Assembly: GCF_003626645.1 (NCBI RefSeq) | Contig: NZ_RBAM01000017.1 | Location: 44,423 to 108,422, forward strand | Direction: 5' to 3' | Length of the DNA stretch: 64,000 nt | Origin: Streptomyces klenkii | GTDB taxonomy: Bacteria > Actinomycetota > Actinomycetes > Streptomycetales > Streptomycetaceae | Shown: positions 62,304 through 64,000 of the stretch, in pieces | Position numbering within the stretch: position 1 is the first letter of the stretch | Layout of the letters: the number at the start of each line of letters is the position of its first letter | Notes under the pieces: model-generated | Told to the model about the DNA's origin: nothing | The model's input: only the letters and a program-made list of their open reading frames with translations | Database searches by the model: none | Translations under genes and position numbers: made by a program

Positions 62304-63740
62304 ATGACCACCTTCGTGGACCGCGTCGAGCTGCACGTCGCCGCGGGTAACGGAGGCCATGGCTGCGCCTCCGTGCACCGGGAGAAGTTCAAGCCGCTCG
62401 GCGGCCCGGACGGCGGCAACGGCGGCCGTGGCGGCGACGTGATCCTGGTCGTGGACCAGTCCGTCACCACGCTGCTCGAGTACCACCACAGCCCGCACCG
62501 CAAGGCCACCAACGGCAAGCCCGGCGAGGGCGGCAACCGCTCCGGCAAGGACGGCTCCGACCTCGTCCTGCCCGTCCCGGACGGCACCGTCATCCTGGAC
62601 GCCAAGGGCAACGTCCTGGCCGACCTCGTCGGCGAGGGCACCACCTACGTCGCCGCCCAGGGCGGCCGCGGCGGCCTCGGCAACGCCGCGCTGGCCTCGG
62701 CCCGCCGCAAGGCCCCCGGCTTCGCGCTGCTCGGCGAGCCCGGCCAGACCGGCGACGTCGTCCTGGAGCTCAAGACCGTCGCCGACGTGGCCCTCGTCGG
62801 CTTCCCGAGCGCCGGCAAGTCCTCGCTGATCTCGGTGCTCTCCGCGGCCAAGCCGAAGATCGCCGACTACCCGTTCACCACGCTCGTCCCGAACCTGGGC
62901 GTCGTCACGGCCGGTGCGACCGTCTACACCATCGCCGACGTGCCCGGCCTGATCCCCGGCGCCAGCCAGGGCAAGGGCCTCGGCCTGGAGTTCCTGCGCC
63001 ACGTCGAGCGCTGCTCGGTGCTCGTGCACGTCCTGGACACCGCGACGCTGGAGTCCGAGCGCGACCCGCTGACCGACCTCGACGTCATCGAGGCGGAGCT
63101 GCGGGAGTACGGCGGCCTGGAGGACCGGCCGCGCATCGTCGTCCTCAACAAGGTCGACATCCCCGACGGCCAGGACCTCGCGGACATGATCCGCCCCGAC
63201 CTGGAGGCCCGCGGCTACCGCATCTTCGAGGTCTCCGCGGTCTCCCGGCACGGCCTGAAGGAGCTGTCCTTCGCGCTGGCCGGCATCGTCGCCGAGGCGC
63301 GCGCCGCGAAGCCGAAGGAGGAGGCGACCCGCATCGTCATCCGCCCGAAGGCCGTCGACGACGCGGGCTTCACCGTCACCCTGGAGGAGGACGGCCTCTA
63401 CCGCGTGCGCGGCGAGAAGCCGGAGCGCTGGGTGCGCCAGACCGACTTCAACAACGACGAGGCCGTGGGCTACCTGGCCGACCGCCTCAACCGCCTCGGC
63501 GTCGAGGACCAGCTGCTGAAGGCCGGTGCCCGCGCGGGCGACGGCGTCGCCATCGGCTCCGAGGACGACGCGGTCGTCTTCGACTGGGAGCCGTCGATGG
63601 CCGCCGGTGCGGAGATGCTGGGCCGCCGTGGCGAGGACCACCGCCTGGAGGCCCCGCGGCCGGCGGCGCAGCGGCGCCGCGACCGCGACGCGGAGCGGGA
63701 CGAGGCGGACCGGGAGTACGACGAGTTCAACCCGTTCTAA
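62304..63740 (+). CDS. obg: GTPase Obg (CgtA)
   Basis: The product has 478 residues with CTGGAGG upstream. The Gly-rich Obg fold (about 1-160, VAAGNGGHGCASVHREKFKPLGGPDGG) is followed by the G domain with G1 GFPSAGKSS (167-175), the Obg-type G3 DVPGLI and G4 NKVD. An OCT domain (about 340-430) and an acidic, Arg-rich tail end the protein. It assists 50S subunit maturation. In Streptomyces it also links GTP level to aerial growth, from S. coelicolor and S. griseus work. A family-3 repeat lies downstream. Confidence 0.97.
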   Translation: MTTFVDRVELHVAAGNGGHGCASVHREKFKPLGGPDGGNGGRGGDVILVVDQSVTTLLEYHHSPHRKATNGKPGEGGNRSGKDGSDLVLPVPDGTVILDAKGNVLADLVGEGTTYVAAQGGRGGLGNAALASARRKAPGFALLGEPGQTGDVVLELKTVADVALVGFPSAGKSSLISVLSAAKPKIADYPFTTLVPNLGVVTAGATVYTIADVPGLIPGASQGKGLGLEFLRHVERCSVLVHVLDTATLESERDPLTDLDVIEAELREYGGLEDRPRIVVLNKVDIPDGQDLADMIRPDLEARGYRIFEVSAVSRHGLKELSFALAGIVAEARAAKPKEEATRIVIRPKAVDDAGFTVTLEEDGLYRVRGEKPERWVRQTDFNNDEAVGYLADRLNRLGVEDQLLKAGARAGDGVAIGSEDDAVVFDWEPSMAAGAEMLGRRGEDHRLEAPRPAAQRRRDRDAERDEADREYDEFNPF

Positions 63741-63784
63741 CGGGTGCCCGCGCCGGGCGCGTGCGGCACGGCGACGTGCGGCAC

Positions 63785-63835
63785 GCCCCGTAAGGGGCGC
63801 GGGGAACTGCGCGAGCAACCAGTGCCGGCCCGCAG
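63785..63835. repeat. Dispersed intergenic repeat, family 3, copy 2
   Basis: CGCCCCGTAAGGGGCG forms a hairpin followed by the word CGGGGAACTGCGCGA; both match the minus-strand copy at 37108-37158. It lies 45 bases after the obg stop and may act as its terminator. Confidence 0.8.
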
Positions 63836-63883
63836 CCGACCGACAAGGCATGAGTAAGGCCCCCAGGAGGTTTCTTCCGTTCT

Positions 63884-63903
63884 AGTGGTCGTCGCAACAC
63901 CCC
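63884..63903. mobile_element. Probable left inverted repeat of an IS30-type element
   Basis: The sequence AGTGGTCGTCGCAACACCCC lies 15 bases before the transposase start. It resembles, from memory, the ends of Streptomyces IS30-like elements. The right end is outside the window, so the repeat cannot be confirmed. Confidence 0.5.
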
Positions 63904-63918
63904 AGCTCAGGGGATGCG

Positions 63919-64000
63919 ATGGACCACCAGATCCGGGGGGACCGGAGGCCGCAGGGACGGAAGAAGCTGACCGCTGAGCGGGCGGCATACTTCCAGCTCA
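63919..64000 (+). CDS. IS30-like transposase, N-terminus only
   Basis: Twenty-seven codons are visible from an ATG at 63919 (GGGGATGCG precedes it) and the frame runs off the right edge. The peptide, beginning MDHQIRGDRRPQGRKKLT and ending AERAAYFQL, resembles the start of actinobacterial IS30-family transposases, where a helix-turn-helix follows. The catalytic DDE region is outside the window. This element lies just behind obg. Confidence 0.6.
   Translation, partial: MDHQIRGDRRPQGRKKLTAERAAYFQL

Overview
The window is high-GC actinobacterial DNA, almost certainly a Streptomyces chromosome. GC-rich third codon positions, frequent GTG starts, many short or leaderless 5' ends, a Tat-dependent phosphoesterase, a sodF gene with a Nur-type operator, clpP1-clpP2-clpX behind a ClgR-like box, and the order tig-clp-valS-folC-ndk-mreBCD-pbp2-rodA-rne-rplU-rpmA-obg all fit a conserved Streptomyces core region (from memory, the S. 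coelicolor SCO2595-SCO2640 interval). The right edge runs into what looks like an IS30-type transposase gene.

Layout. 1-9.3 kb: a truncated S8 protease gene, a Tat metallophosphoesterase, an AbiEi/DUF559-like protein, aminopeptidase N divergent from a mycothiol-dependent reductase-like protein, and an unknown gene. 9.4-15.7 kb: sodF, three APC amino-acid permeases and the biotin transporter bioY. 15.8-22.4 kb: rpiB, an endonuclease VIII-like glycosylase, an Eis-type acetyltransferase, a SpoIIE/PP2C phosphatase, a MESH1-like HD hydrolase, an acyltransferase, a tiny membrane protein, tRNA-Gly(TCC) and tRNA-Pro(TGG). 22.6-27.2 kb: the protein quality-control cluster tig, clpP1, clpP2, clpX. 27.3-34.3 kb: a lineage-variable insert holding a PD-(D/E)XK nuclease-like gene with a TTA codon, an ACT-domain protein, a ribbon-helix-helix/PIN toxin-antitoxin pair, secreted proteins, a mini GntR regulator with a divergent unknown gene, and two paralogous membrane-anchored proteins. 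34.4-45.7 kb: valS, a GT-C-like membrane protein, a processive GT2, a UDP-GlcNAc 2-epimerase, a soluble two-component system, folC, DUF4233 and ndk. 45.9-52.2 kb: the cell-wall elongation cluster mreB-mreC-mreD-pbp2-rodA. 52.3-63.7 kb: a CYTH-CHAD protein, a B12-binding radical SAM protein and its DUF2344 partner, a very large RNase E/G, ribosomal L21 and L27, and the GTPase Obg.

How it works together. The mre/pbp2/rodA block builds lateral or spore wall. The clp block degrades proteins and its expression is probably set by ClgR. rne, rplU, rpmA and obg form an RNA/ribosome-maturation block with a strong vegetative promoter and a structured leader before rplU. sodF is probably controlled by nickel through Nur.

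The most unusual signals are not genes. Three families of dispersed intergenic repeats lie between genes. The best is a nested inverted repeat (an outer stem enclosing an inner hairpin) present four times, each just after a stop codon. At least seven genes show a TANNNT-like -10 element 6-7 nt before the start codon, which predicts leaderless mRNAs. One gene (DUF2344) probably starts at CTG.
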